Shown: in pieces, positions 11,014 through 20,296 of the stretch
Layout: each line of letters begins with the position of its first letter
Numbering within the stretch: the stretch's first letter is position 1
NCBI RefSeq assembly: GCF_001620265.1
Contig: NZ_CP012661.1
Location: forward strand, 4,105,001 to 4,169,000
DNA from: Frigidibacter mobilis
GTDB taxonomy: Bacteria > Pseudomonadota > Alphaproteobacteria > Rhodobacterales > Rhodobacteraceae
Direction: 5' to 3'
DNA length: 64,000 bases
The notes under the pieces: model-generated
Database searches by the model: none
What the model saw: the letters and a program-made list of their open reading frames with translations, nothing else
What the model was told of the DNA's origin: nothing
Translations under genes and position numbers: made by a program

Positions 11014-13275
11014 CTAGCGCCGCTTGCGCAGGACCTTGCGCTTTATCGCCGCCTCGCGCGCCTTCACGGCCCCCGGCTTGCGTGGCCGCCCGCGACCGCC
11101 CTTCTTGCCGCCGCCGCCGCCGCCCGGCATCCCGCGCCCCTCCAGCTCCAGCAGTTCCAGCATCAGCCCGCCCGTGACCGGCACCGCCTCGGACAGGCGC
11201 ACCGTCACCCGCTGGCCCAGCCCGATCAGCGTGCCGCTTTCCGAGCCCATCAGCGTCTGGGCATCGGCATCGAAATGATAGAACTCGCGCCCCAGCGTGC
11301 GGATCGGGATCAGCCCGTCCGCCCCGGTCTCATCCAGCCGGATGAACAGGCCGAACCGCGTGACGCCCGACACCCGCCCGGTGAACTCCGCCCCCACCCG
11401 GTCCGCCAGGAAGGCCGCCAGGTAACGGTCTGTCGTGTCCCGCTCCGCCGCCATGCTGCGCCGCTCGGTATCGGAGATGTGCTTGGCCGTCTCCTCCAGC
11501 ATCTCCACATCCTGCGCCGACAGCCCGTCCTTGCCCCAGCCATGCGCCGAGATCAGCGCCCGGTGCACGATCAGGTCCGAATAGCGGCGGATGGGCGAGG
11601 TGAAATGCGCATAGCTGCGCAGCGCCAGCCCGAAATGTCCGAAATTGCCCGGATGGTAATAGGCCTGCGTCATCGACCGCAGCGTGGTGATGTTGATAAG
11701 CTCGTCGAAATCGGTGTTCTGTGCCTGCGCGAGCAACTGGTTCAGGTGCGCGGTCTGCAGCACCTGCCCCTTGGCCAGCGTGAAGCCCGACGCCTGCGCA
11801 ACCTCGCGCAGCGCCTCCAGCTTCTGCGGGCTCGGCTCCTCATGCACGCGGTAGAGCAGCGGGCGGCGCAGCCGCTCCAGCTCTTCCGCCGCCGCCACAT
11901 TGGCCAGGATCATGAACTCCTCGATCAGCCGGTGCGCATCGAACCGCTCGCGGTAGTTGACCGAGGCGACCTTGCCATCGTCAGTCAGCACGATCTTGCG
12001 CTCCGGCAGGTCGAGGTCCAGCGGCTGCCGTTTCGCCCGCGCCGCCTTCAGCGCGCCATAGGCCGCGTAAAGCGGGCGGATCACATCGTCCAGCAGCTCG
12101 GCGCAGCGCGCGTTCGGATTGCCGTCCTGCGCCTCCTGCACCTCGTCATAGATCAGGCTGGCGACCGACTTCATCAGCCCGCGCACGAAGCGGTGGCTGA
12201 TCTTGCGCCCTTCGGCATCCACCTTCATCCTGACCGCGATGCAGGGCCGGTTCAGCCCCTCATGCAGCGAGCACAGGTCGCCCGACAGATGGTCGGGCAG
12301 CATCGGCACCACGCGGTCGGGGAAATAGCTGGAATTGCCGCGCAGCCGCGCCTCGCGGTCGATCGGGCTTTGCGGCGTCACGAAATGCGCCACATCGGCG
12401 ATGGCCACCCAGATGATATGCCCGCCGGGGTTCTTCGGGTCGTCATCCGCCTCGGCATAGCAGGCATCGTCATGGTCGCGCGCATCCACCGGGTCGATGG
12501 TCACCAGCGGCATGTCGCGCAGGTCCTCGCGGTCGCCCAGCCCCGCCGGCTCCATCGCATCCGACAGGCGGATCACCTCATCGGGGAAGTCATCGGGAAT
12601 GCCGTGCTGGTGGATCGCGATCAGCGACACCGCCTTCGGCGCCGACGGGTCGCCCAGCCGCTCGATCACCCGCGCCTGCGGCAGGCCCAGCCTTGCGCGC
12701 GGCCCGGCCTGCTCGGCCTCGACCAGCTCGCCATCCTGCGCGTCCAGCGTCGCATCGCGCGACACCCGCCATTCCTTGTCCGATCCCTTGTCGATGGGCA
12801 CGATCCGCCCGCCCTCGGCGCCCTTGCGGAAGATGCCCAGCACCTTATGCGCCACCACGCCAATCGGCCGGATCAACCGCGCCTGATAGTCATGGTCCTC
12901 GGCCCCCACCTCGATCAGCTTGGCCAGGATCCGGTCGCCCGCCGCCACCGGCGCATCGCCCTTGCGCGGCACGAACAGCACGCGCGGGGCGGCGCCCTTG
13001 CCCTCCCACTCCATCGGCCTGGCGAACTGGTCGCCATCGGCATCGGGCGGCAACACGGTCAGGATCGTGACAGGCGGCAGCTTGTCGGCATCGCGGTAGC
13101 TGCTGCGGCGCCGTTCCAGCGAGCCCTCGGCCTCCATCTCCTTCAGGATGCGCTTCAGCTCGATCCGCTCGGCGCCCTTGATGTCAAAGGCCTTGGCGAT
13201 GTCGCGCTTGGCGGCGGCGCCGGGATGGTCGGCGATCCAGTCGAGGATCTCTTGCTTGGAGGGTATCTGTGCCAT
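11014..13275 (-). CDS. rnr: Ribonuclease R
   Basis: Processive 3'-to-5' exoribonuclease that degrades structured RNA, in the cytosol. The 753-residue protein has an N-terminal winged helix (about 1-70), cold-shock OB folds (about 70-230), the RNB catalytic domain with the metal-binding motif IDPVDARDHDDACYAEAD (near 255-272), an S1 domain (about 625-705, AEFTGRVSGVTRFGLFIRL) and a basic Gly/Lys/Arg tail (about 720-753). Start ATG at 13275 matches the winged-helix start. A long antisense frame covers the whole gene and is rejected. Confidence 0.96.
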   Translation of the reverse strand: MAQIPSKQEILDWIADHPGAAAKRDIAKAFDIKGAERIELKRILKEMEAEGSLERRRSSYRDADKLPPVTILTVLPPDADGDQFARPMEWEGKGAAPRVLFVPRKGDAPVAAGDRILAKLIEVGAEDHDYQARLIRPIGVVAHKVLGIFRKGAEGGRIVPIDKGSDKEWRVSRDATLDAQDGELVEAEQAGPRARLGLPQARVIERLGDPSAPKAVSLIAIHQHGIPDDFPDEVIRLSDAMEPAGLGDREDLRDMPLVTIDPVDARDHDDACYAEADDDPKNPGGHIIWVAIADVAHFVTPQSPIDREARLRGNSSYFPDRVVPMLPDHLSGDLCSLHEGLNRPCIAVRMKVDAEGRKISHRFVRGLMKSVASLIYDEVQEAQDGNPNARCAELLDDVIRPLYAAYGALKAARAKRQPLDLDLPERKIVLTDDGKVASVNYRERFDAHRLIEEFMILANVAAAEELERLRRPLLYRVHEEPSPQKLEALREVAQASGFTLAKGQVLQTAHLNQLLAQAQNTDFDELINITTLRSMTQAYYHPGNFGHFGLALRSYAHFTSPIRRYSDLIVHRALISAHGWGKDGLSAQDVEMLEETAKHISDTERRSMAAERDTTDRYLAAFLADRVGAEFTGRVSGVTRFGLFIRLDETGADGLIPIRTLGREFYHFDADAQTLMGSESGTLIGLGQRVTVRLSEAVPVTGGLMLELLELEGRGMPGGGGGGKKGGRGRPRKPGAVKAREAAIKRKVLRKRR

Positions 13276-13306
13276 GCCCCATCGCTAGCATGGCGCGCAG
13301 GCGTCG

Positions 13307-13898
13307 TCACGCCAGAAGCTGGCGCGCGCGCGGCAGGTCGGCGGCCTCGTCCACATCGGCCAGCGTGGCGGCTTCGGCCACCCGCAGCCCGCGCAGCGTC
13401 GCCAGCGTATCCGCCCGAGCATCCGCCGTGGACCAGCGCACCCCGGCGAACAGCCCCGAGGGTGGCACATGCCGCAGCCCGATCAGCCAATATCCCCCGT
13501 CCGGCGCAGACCCGATCACCGCATCCACCGCCCCCAGCTTGCGGAACGCCGCCGCGATGTGGCGCCGCCGCAGCCCCGGAATATCGGCGCCGACGATCAT
13601 CACCGGCCTGCCCGGCCCCGCGCCCTGCAGCAGCCGCCCATCCGCGCCCCAGATCGCCGCGCCCCTGCGGCAGCCGGGCGACATGCGCCGGCCACACCCG
13701 GCTCGCCAGCCCCTCGGCATCCGGCGCAACCGCCAGCGCCACCTGCCAGCGCGGGTCGCAAACCTGCCGCAGCAGCGCCCGGCACTGGTGCCGGAACCAC
13801 CAGGCCGCCGCCACCATGCCGATCTGCCGGCCCAGCCGCGTCTTCACCCGCCCCGGCCGCGGCTCCTTGACCATCACAATCAGCAGCGGCCGCGTCAT
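13307..13898 (-). pseudogene. TIGR04282-type (DUF2064) glycosyltransferase, frameshifted
   Basis: Two frames together make one protein of about 197 residues. The first (from 13898) reads [23 protein letters not shown], the N-terminus of the family; the second (to 13307) carries VMIVGADIPGL and PDGGYWLIGL, the metal/nucleotide-sugar motifs. Near 13638-13652 the frame jumps by +1. Restoring one base in each of two neighbouring G runs gives GDLG-ARMG-RLLQG, the expected family sequence, so two bases appear to be missing. The start overlaps the GNAT stop (ATGA). Members are linked to arsenosugar-type or glycan modification; substrate unknown. Either an assembly error or a recent mutation. Confidence 0.75.
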
Positions 13899-14320
13899 CG
13901 CAGCGCGCGCACCATGTCGCGGTGCGGAATGCCGGCGTCCAGATAGTCCGGCCCCTCGGCCACGAACCCAAGCCGTTCATAGAAGCCCAGCGCATGGGTC
14001 TGCGAGGACAGCTTCGCCCGCCGCAGCGCCGGATCCGCTGCCAGCACCTCCAGCGCCTTGCCCATCAGCGCCACCCCCAGCCCGGTGCCCCGCGCCGCAG
14101 CCAGCACGCAGACCCGGCCGATCTTGCCGGTCTCGCCCTTACGCAGCAGCCGGGCCGAGCCCATCGGCTCCCCGCCCACCAGCGCCAGCAGATGCACCGC
14201 CTGCCCGTCCAGATCGTCCAGCTCATCGGCCTCGGGCACGCCCTGTTCCTCGATGAACACCGCCCGCCGCAGCGCAAGGCAGGCGGCGAGGTCTTCCGTC
14301 ACCCGCACCTCCACCCTCAC
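13895..14320 (-). CDS. GNAT family N-acetyltransferase
   Basis: A 141-residue acetyl-CoA-dependent N-acetyltransferase. The acetyl-CoA pyrophosphate loop is visible as [15 protein letters not shown] (about 73-87), and the [14 protein letters not shown] block (about 108-121) is the usual C-terminal GNAT motif. The N-terminus ([19 protein letters not shown]) is like ElaA/YjcF-type proteins. The substrate cannot be told. The start codon is GTG at 14320, overlapping the dapE stop (GTGA), and its own stop overlaps the next gene, so three genes are coupled. Confidence 0.93.
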   Translation of the reverse strand: MRVEVRVTEDLAACLALRRAVFIEEQGVPEADELDDLDGQAVHLLALVGGEPMGSARLLRKGETGKIGRVCVLAAARGTGLGVALMGKALEVLAADPALRRAKLSSQTHALGFYERLGFVAEGPDYLDAGIPHRDMVRALR

Positions 14321-15498
14321 GCGAAATACTCCCGCAGGATCCGCGCATAGACCGCCTTCAGCGCATGGATCTGCGCCAGCTCGACCCGTTCATCGACCTG
14401 GTGCATGGTCTTGCCGACCAGCCCGAACTCCACCACCGGGCAATGGTCCTTCACGAAGCGCGCGTCCGATGTCCCGCCCGAGGTGGACAGCACCGGCGCC
14501 AGCCCCGTCTCCGCCTCCACCGCCGCCGCGACCAGCCGCACGAAATCGCCCGGCGGGGTCAGGAAGCTCTCGCCCGACACCTCGACCCGCATCTCCACCG
14601 TCACGCCCGTCTCTGCCTCCACCCGCGCCGCCTCGGCCCGCAACCTCTCGGTCAGGCTGGCCGAAGACTGCGCGTCGTTGAAGCGGATGTTGACCGTCGC
14701 CGCCGCCTTGGCGGGGATCACGTTGTTCGCCGGGTTGCCGCAGTCGATCGTCGTCACCTGCAGGGTCGAGGCGTCGAAATGCTCGGTCCCGCCGTCCAGC
14801 GGCTCCGCCGTCAGCCGCCCCAGCAGGCTGACCAGCGCGTGCAGCGGGTTCTTCGCCCGGTGCGGATAGGCCGAATGCCCCTGTACCCCCTGCACGGTGA
14901 AGAACGCCGTCATCGACCCGCGGCGGCCGATCTTCATCATGTCGCCCAGCACCTCGGGGCAGGTCGGCTCGCCCACCAGGCACACGGCCATCGCCTCGCC
15001 CTCGCGCGCCATCCAGTCCAGCAGCGCCGCGGTTCCGTCCTTGCCCGGCCCCTCCTCATCCCCGGTGATGGTCAGGATCACCGCCCCATCCGGCGGCGTC
15101 TGCCGCACGAAATCGCAGGCGGCAGCGGCAAAGGCCGCCACACCGGACTTCATGTCGGTCGCGCCGCGCCCCCAGATCTCCGCCCCGACGATCTCGCCCC
15201 CGAACGGATCGCGGCTCCAGGCCGCGGCATCGCCCACCGGCACCACGTCGGTATGCCCGTTGAAGCCAAAGCTCCGCGCCGCGCCCTTGGCTCCCCAACG
15301 CGCAAACAGGTTCGGCACCCCGTTCCGGTCCACCCTTGTGCAGTCGAACCCCGCGCCACTCAGCAACTCCTCCAGCAGCCGCAGCGCCCCGCCCTCCACC
15401 GGCGTGACCGAGGGGCAGCGGATCAGCCCGGCAGTCAGCGCCACCGGATCGACGGGCAGGTTCGGGCGGGGCAGATCGGGGCGGGCGGCATCGGTCAT
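14317..15498 (-). CDS. dapE: Succinyl-diaminopimelate desuccinylase
   Basis: Dizinc hydrolase that converts N-succinyl-LL-diaminopimelate to LL-diaminopimelate and succinate in lysine and peptidoglycan synthesis. The 393-residue M20 protein shows the metal and catalytic residues in [28 protein letters not shown] and LVGEPTC, and the C-terminal [11 protein letters not shown] with the last metal His. The open frame runs back to 15693, but the ATG at 15498 is preceded by CAGGAGCC and starts the conserved region, so it is used. It works with DapD (20297-21136) and DapB (59745-60554) in the same pathway. Confidence 0.96.
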   Translation of the reverse strand: MTDAARPDLPRPNLPVDPVALTAGLIRCPSVTPVEGGALRLLEELLSGAGFDCTRVDRNGVPNLFARWGAKGAARSFGFNGHTDVVPVGDAAAWSRDPFGGEIVGAEIWGRGATDMKSGVAAFAAAACDFVRQTPPDGAVILTITGDEEGPGKDGTAALLDWMAREGEAMAVCLVGEPTCPEVLGDMMKIGRRGSMTAFFTVQGVQGHSAYPHRAKNPLHALVSLLGRLTAEPLDGGTEHFDASTLQVTTIDCGNPANNVIPAKAAATVNIRFNDAQSSASLTERLRAEAARVEAETGVTVEMRVEVSGESFLTPPGDFVRLVAAAVEAETGLAPVLSTSGGTSDARFVKDHCPVVEFGLVGKTMHQVDERVELAQIHALKAVYARILREYFA

Positions 15499-15801
15499 CG
15501 GCAGGCTCCTGACAGTTTGTCCCACCGATAGCGGCTGCCCCCACCGCCCGCAATCACCGCGGATTGTTGCAAATCCGCCACCGTGCCCCTGTCTATGCAC
15601 AACTGCGGATGCCGCTACGTCAAAACACTTTAACAACGCATCGCAACTCCTGCATAACATGGACAAAACAATGACCCGAGACAGGGCGAGCATACCGGGG
15701 GTGCAACGTCACCCCCACCGGGCAGTAACGAGGGCAAGGCAAGCGGGGCATCAGATTCCGCAGGTATGATTGCGACTGTCTTCGGGCAACCGGGGGCGGA
15801 G
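15499..15801. other. Intergenic region between dapE and the Hint gene
   Basis: About 300 bases between divergent genes. The part 15610-15680 is clearly richer in A/T than its surroundings (AACACTTTAACAACGC, ATAACATGGACAAAACAATG), suggesting promoter sequence for the plus-strand Hint operon and perhaps dapE. I cannot fix the -35/-10 positions. Confidence 0.4.
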
Positions 15802-17385
15802 ATGGCGACAGGTTCGGAGCTGGGTTACGATACCAATGCCTCTGCGATGCAGATGGCGAACACGATCATGGGCGATGGCGTCACCGTCGTCGGCGCCTCC
15901 TACAGCGGCGATCCGCGATCTTCGGGCACCTACACCCAGGGCGATGCCCGCTCACCCGAGGCGACACCCGCCGATACCGGGGTGATCCTCTCCACCGGCT
16001 ATGTCACCGACTTCACCCAGTCCCGCGGCAGCCCCAACCGCAGCGACTACACCTCGACCGACACCCGCGGCATCGACAATGACCATGCCTTCAACGCGCT
16101 GGCAGGCACCAATACCTATGACGCGGCGCTGCTGGACGTGGATTTCATCCCGGCCGGCGACACCATGTCGATGACATTCACCTTCGCCTCCGAGGAATAC
16201 CCCGAATACATCAACTCGATCTACAACGACATGGTCGGGGTCTGGGTCAACGGCGTGCCGGTCCAGGCGGCTTTCGGCAACGGCGATATCAGCGTCACCA
16301 ATATCAATGGCGAGACCGCCCCGAACCTCTATCTCGACAATGCCAACGGCACCTACAACACCGAGATGGATGGCTTCACCGTCACCATGACCCTGACCTT
16401 CCCGGTGATCCCCGGCGAGGTGAACTCCATCCGCATCGGCATCGCCGACGTGTCGGACACCCAATATGACTCCTCGGTGCTGATCGCGGCGGGCGGCCTG
16501 CAGACCTCGCTGATCGCCACCGATGACGCCGCCTCGGTCTATGCCAGCCATGCGACCACGCTCGATGTGCTCGGCAACGACATCAACACCGGCGGCGGCA
16601 CCCTGACGGTCACCCATATCAACGGCGTCGCCGTGGTGCCGGGCCAGACGGTGACGCTGCCTTCGGGCGACCAGGTCACGCTCAACCCCGACATGACGCT
16701 GACCTTCACCGCCGATGCCAAAGTCGATGCGGGCGAGGTCGCCTTCACCTACTCCATCTCGAACGGCCTGGACAAAAGCGATGTTGGCCTTGTCACCATC
16801 GGCACCATTCCCTGTTTCGTCGCCGGCACCCTGATCCTGACCCCGGCGGGCGAGGTGCCGGTGGAGGCGCTGGCGCCCGGCGATCTGGTCTGCACCAAGG
16901 ACAACGGCCCGCAGCCGTTGCGCTGGATCGGCAGCCGCCGGGTTGCCGCAACGGGCGACTTTGCCCCGATCCGCATCGCCGCGGGCACCTTCGGCAACCA
17001 TCGCGCCCTGACCGTCTCGCCGCTGCACCGGGTGCTGATCCGCGACCGCCGGGCCGAACTGCTGTTCGGCGAGGCCGAGGTGCTGGTGGCCGCGCGCGAT
17101 CTGGTCGATGATGCGCGGGTGCGCCAGGTGCCGGGCGGCAGCGTCGACTATGTCCACCTGCTGTTCGACGAGCACCAGGTGGTGTTTTCCGAAGGGCTGG
17201 CGACCGAAAGCTTCCTGCCCGGCCCGCAGATGGCCCGCAGCTTCGAGGCCGAGATCGTCGCCGAGATCTGCACCCTGTTCCCCGAACTCGACCCCGCCAC
17301 CGGGGGCGGTTACAGCGCCGCCGCCCGCCGCACCCTGCGCCGGTTCGAGGCGCGGCTGCTGCAGCCGCTTCCCGCCGCAGCCTGA
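15802..17385 (+). CDS. Choice-of-anchor L / Hint domain secreted protein
   Basis: A 527-residue predicted extracellular protein. Residues about 1-235 are a choice-of-anchor L domain (TxSAMxMANxIxGDGVTVVGASYSGD, FTFASEEYPEYINSIYNDMVGVW). Residues 240-335 form a cadherin/VCBS-like module (DDAASVYASHATTLDVLGNDINT). From about 340 comes a Hint_2 domain starting IPCFVAGTLILTPAGEVPVE with the nucleophilic Cys, then DNGPQPLRWIG and SPLHRVLI with the conserved His. No classical signal peptide, which fits type I export. The frame is open from 15766, but the family N-terminus matches the ATG at 15802; both lack a strong ribosome site. It is followed 19 bases later by a second Hint gene. Confidence 0.88.
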   Translation: MATGSELGYDTNASAMQMANTIMGDGVTVVGASYSGDPRSSGTYTQGDARSPEATPADTGVILSTGYVTDFTQSRGSPNRSDYTSTDTRGIDNDHAFNALAGTNTYDAALLDVDFIPAGDTMSMTFTFASEEYPEYINSIYNDMVGVWVNGVPVQAAFGNGDISVTNINGETAPNLYLDNANGTYNTEMDGFTVTMTLTFPVIPGEVNSIRIGIADVSDTQYDSSVLIAAGGLQTSLIATDDAASVYASHATTLDVLGNDINTGGGTLTVTHINGVAVVPGQTVTLPSGDQVTLNPDMTLTFTADAKVDAGEVAFTYSISNGLDKSDVGLVTIGTIPCFVAGTLILTPAGEVPVEALAPGDLVCTKDNGPQPLRWIGSRRVAATGDFAPIRIAAGTFGNHRALTVSPLHRVLIRDRRAELLFGEAEVLVAARDLVDDARVRQVPGGSVDYVHLLFDEHQVVFSEGLATESFLPGPQMARSFEAEIVAEICTLFPELDPATGGGYSAAARRTLRRFEARLLQPLPAAA

Positions 17386-17404
17386 CCGCAGGAGCACACA
17401 CCCG

Positions 17405-18486
17405 ATGGCCTGGCTTGCCACCTTCACCCCGCTGCGCGGCGCCCGCCGCATCCGGTCTGCCGCCTTCCCCACCGAGATGTCGCGCGGCAGCCTGCTGATG
17501 GAGATCGCGCCCCCCGGCCCCTGCCCGCGCGGACTGTGGCTGCTGGGGCACCGCGTCACCGACGGCGAAGCCTGGTGGCTGACGCTCGACGTGCTGGCCG
17601 ATGACCGGCTGCAGCTGCGCATCACCCGCGGCGCGCAACAGCTGCGGCTGGTGCTCTCGGGCTGGGCCGGGGCCTCGGCCGACCCTGTCCGCCTGACCTT
17701 CAGCTGGGATTGCACCGCCGGCCGCAGCCTGCTGAGCCTGGAGAACCCGGTGACAGGCACCCTGCGCCAGGCCGAGCTTGCCGCCGCGCTGCCGGTGCCG
17801 GGCCTGGCGCTGGAGGGGCTGTTCGCGGCGCCGCTGGCACGCCGCGACCCCGCCGTCGCCTGGTTCGCGGCAGCCAGCCATGTGCATCGCCCCGGCCCCT
17901 GCCCCGGCCTTGCCGCCCAGACCAGGGTCGCAACGCCGGTCGGCCCCCGCCCCGCGGCAGCCCTGCGCGCCGGCGACTGGGTCACCACGCTCGACAACGG
18001 CCCGCAGCCGCTGCGCTGGTCGGGCCGCATCGAGGTGCCGGCGCTTGGCGGCTTTGCCCCGCTGCGCATGGCCGCGCCCTATTTCGGGCTGGAGCGGGAT
18101 CTGGTGCTGGCCCCGCAGCAGCGCGTGCTGCTGTCGGGCGTCGATGTCGAGGATACGCTGGGCCGCGACGAGGTTCTGGCCGAGGCACGCCACCTCGCCG
18201 ACGGCATCACCGCCCTGCCCGATGCCAGCGCCGCCACCGTCACCTGGCACGGGCTGCTGCTGGACCGGCACGAACTGATCCTGGCCGAGGGCAGGCGGTG
18301 GAAAGCCTCTATGCCGGCAGCCTCGCCCGCCACCCCGAGATGGCGGCGACAACCCTGCTCGCCCGCCTCGCCGCCACCGGCACCCTGCCGCTGCACCGCC
18401 GCCCGGTGCGGCCCGAGCTGCGCGACTACGAGGCGCGGGGCCTGTGCCTGAAACGGATGCGCGCAAGGGGGCCGCTGGCGGCCTGA
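17405..18486 (+). pseudogene. Hint domain protein, frameshifted and without catalytic Cys/His
   Basis: A second Hint_2-type protein (about 360 residues when repaired). Residues 1-170 are a beta-rich module (MAWLATFTPLRGARR start), followed by a Hint_2 region recognised by TLDNGPQPLRWSGR, but CFxxGT is replaced by GLAAQT and SPxHR by APQQR, so the self-cleaving residues are gone. One C is missing near 18292: repair gives LILAEGQAVESLYAGSLARH, continuing in the next frame to 18486. The start has AGGAG at 17390-17394. It may accompany the upstream Hint protein. The frameshift looks like an assembly indel. Confidence 0.75.
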
Positions 18487-18508
18487 GGCTTAGTTTTTCT
18501 AAGCCTCA
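18484..18508. terminator. Terminator hairpin between the Hint gene and 18518 gene
   Basis: Perfect 10-base inverted repeat TGAGGCTTAG / CTAAGCCTCA around a five-T loop, starting at the stop codon of the plus-strand gene. It lies between two convergent genes. Confidence 0.65.
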
Positions 18509-18517
18509 GGCCGGGTT

Positions 18518-18874
18518 TCAGGGCTTGTCGAAGAACGGCGTCATCTGCGCCACGATCACCGCGTTCTCGGCCAGCGCCCGGTCCATCAGCGCGCGGTCCT
18601 CGGCGTCGATCTCGTCGCCCTGCGCCTCGCGCTCGGCCAGCGTGCCGTATCCGGTCACGTCCAGCGGCGCGAGGTCGGCTTGTTTGAGGACCGCCACCGT
18701 CTCGCGCACCGCCTCGGCCTCGTCCACGCCCGAGGCATAGCACATCAGCGCAGCCCCGGTCGCGCCCTTGGGCAGCCCGTCATCGGCGCTGCGGCCGACC
18801 TCGACCACCAGCGTGAACACCTGCTGCGGGCGTTTGACCTTTTCCTCGGTCGGTTTGGCTGTCTCGTCGGTCAT
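18518..18874 (-). CDS. Conserved hypothetical cytosolic protein
   Basis: A 118-residue acidic protein that I cannot assign. After a charged start (MTDETAKPTEEKVKRPQQ) it has a strand-helix pattern FTLVVEVGRSADDGLP, GATGAALMCYASGVDEAEAVRETVAVLKQAD and LDVTGYGTLAEREAQGDEI, suggesting a small alpha/beta domain. No signal peptide or membrane helix. The open frame continues upstream to 19057, but the ATG at 18874 follows AGAGG and starts the protein-like part. It converges on the Hint gene. Confidence 0.75.
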   Translation of the reverse strand: MTDETAKPTEEKVKRPQQVFTLVVEVGRSADDGLPKGATGAALMCYASGVDEAEAVRETVAVLKQADLAPLDVTGYGTLAEREAQGDEIDAEDRALMDRALAENAVIVAQMTPFFDKP

Positions 18875-18936
18875 CGCGCTGCCTCTGCCTAGCTGTGCAG
18901 GTTCAGTCGCATTCTTCCCCTTGTCGTGCAAGCGGC

Positions 18937-19659
18937 CTACCCCGCCTTTGGGCCCGGCAGCGTCACCGGCGCCGTCCACTCGCAGCCGCCGCAATCGGGG
19001 CAGAGCCCGTCCGGCAGCACCGTCACCGCCTCGTGCAATCCGCCGCAGCCAAGGCAACAGGCTCTTCCCTCCGGCGCCGCCGCGGGGTCGGCCAGCACCG
19101 GCGGCGGCTCCACCTCGGCCGGGGGCACGATCGGCAGGCCGGGGCGCGGAGCGTCAAACCGGAAGATGCTCAGCATCCCATCGCCCTCCATGAAGGCATG
19201 TTCCACCTCGCCCAGATTGCGCACCCCGTGCTGGCGCAGGCTGGAGATGACTTCGGCCGCGCCGATATTGCGCCGCTCCATCCCCGCGCGCAGCAGCCGC
19301 CCGCCGCCGACAATCGCCACCGGCACCCCGTCCAGCGTGCGCTTGGCGGTGTCGTAATGCAGGATCAGCCAGTCCAGCGCCTTGTTGATGAGCACGACGA
19401 TGGTGATGACCAGCATCGCATGCAGCAGCCCCACATCGGGGTAGAAGGCCGCATCCCCCACCGCCGAGCCAAGCGCGATCACCAGCAGGAATTCCACCAT
19501 CGACAGCTGCGCGACCCCGCGCCCGCCGATCCAGCGGATCAGGCCCAGGGTGTAGAGGTAGATCACCAGCGTGCGGACCAGGATTTCCAGCATGAACAGC
19601 GGCGGCTCGTCGCCGAGGAACATCCGCGCAAGATCGAAGGGGATGACGGGCTGGTCCAT
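18937..19659 (-). CDS. DUF421 (YetF-like) membrane protein with C-terminal zinc ribbon
   Basis: A 240-residue inner-membrane protein. Residues about 20-95 hold three membrane helices of the DUF421/YetF type (LFMLEILVRTLVIYLYTLGLIRWIGGRG), followed by a soluble alpha/beta domain (DGVPVAIVGGGRLLRAGMERRNI). Unusually, the last 45 residues carry cysteine pairs CCLGC and CPDCGGC in a rubredoxin/zinc-ribbon arrangement. Function unknown. Start ATG at 19659. The upstream region holds strong hairpins that separate it from the GlsB-like gene. Confidence 0.88.
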   Translation of the reverse strand: MDQPVIPFDLARMFLGDEPPLFMLEILVRTLVIYLYTLGLIRWIGGRGVAQLSMVEFLLVIALGSAVGDAAFYPDVGLLHAMLVITIVVLINKALDWLILHYDTAKRTLDGVPVAIVGGGRLLRAGMERRNIGAAEVISSLRQHGVRNLGEVEHAFMEGDGMLSIFRFDAPRPGLPIVPPAEVEPPPVLADPAAAPEGRACCLGCGGLHEAVTVLPDGLCPDCGGCEWTAPVTLPGPKAG

Positions 19660-19824
19660 GACGGGGCTCCACTGGCGCTGCGCGGGCCAACGCGGCTTTC
19701 CCGGCCCGGTTCCGCCTGCACCGTCAGAGGGCAGCGCCCGGCCGCCGGGTGGGCGAGCGACGTAAGTTCTAGGCGCTTTATGGTGCGGCTTACCTCCACC
19801 GGCGTTCTATGCGGAACGTTTGGG

Positions 19825-19886
19825 AGCGCCCGCCCGGGGGGGCGGACGGGCGCTGCCCGGCGGCGCTGAAGCGCCTTGAGTCCGGG
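19825..19886. repeat. Two adjacent GC hairpins in the 19660-19941 gap
   Basis: First stem AGCGCCCG (19825-19832) / CGGGCGCT (19847-19854). Second a nested stem CCCGG (19856-19860) / CCGGG (19882-19886) enclosing GGCGCT-GA-AGCGCC (19862-19875). With the terminator at 19891-19915 they make three hairpins in a row, between two minus-strand genes. Confidence 0.5.
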
Positions 19887-19890
19887 CAAG

Positions 19891-19915
19891 AAAAAGGGCG
19901 GCCCGCAGGCCGCCC
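19891..19915 (-). terminator. Rho-independent terminator of the GlsB-like gene
   Basis: On the minus strand an 8-bp stem GGGCGGCC/GGCCGCCC with a four-base loop is followed by TTTTTCTTG. It lies 27 bases past the stop at 19942. Confidence 0.85.
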
Positions 19916-19941
19916 CTTCCCCAACTCAATGCCTGCCGAGG

Positions 19942-20196
19942 TCAGCCGCGGCCGAGCAGCGCCCGGCCGAGGGCAATCAGGATCATCGCGCCGATCACGC
20001 CGACGATCAGCTGCCCGATCCAGCCACCCAGCGTCGCCCCGACCAGCGTGACCAGGATGAAGTTCAGCAGCAGCGAGCCGACGATGCCGAGGAGGATGTT
20101 CATCAGCAGACCATGATCCGCCTTCATCATCTTCTCTGCGATCCACCCCGCCAGCGCACCGACGATGATGGCCGCAAACCAGCCGAGTCCTTTCAT
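19942..20196 (-). CDS. GlsB/YeaQ/YmgE family small membrane protein
   Basis: An 84-residue protein with three hydrophobic helices and Gly-rich turns (GWFAAIIVGALAGWIAEKMMK, LLMNILLGIVGSLLLNF, GGWIGQLIVGVIGAMILIAL), the pattern of the transglycosylase-associated family. Homologues are often induced by stress; the biochemical role is unknown. The frame begins at 20208, but the ATG at 20196 gives the family start and has GGGGTG ahead. A clear terminator follows. Confidence 0.88.
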   Translation of the reverse strand: MKGLGWFAAIIVGALAGWIAEKMMKADHGLLMNILLGIVGSLLLNFILVTLVGATLGGWIGQLIVGVIGAMILIALGRALLGRG

Positions 20197-20296
20197 GACG
20201 CACCCCATATCCCTTGGGCCGGCGACCGTTTCGCCAGCCTTGCCAAGGGCGAACGCGGCCCGGCCACGCCGGTTCCCGCGCCGGGGTGCACCAGTG

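Noticed and set aside
13307..13898. Programmed frameshift in the glycosyltransferase gene
   Set aside because: No slippery heptamer or downstream pseudoknot seen; missing G bases in two runs explain the change better.
11275..14256. 993-residue open frame on the plus strand across rnr and neighbours
   Set aside because: It spans several genes in antisense, and its translation is low-complexity Arg/Pro/His sequence without motifs.
15952..18069. 705-residue minus-strand frame over the Hint genes
   Set aside because: Shadow frame opposite clear domain-containing proteins; composition not protein-like.
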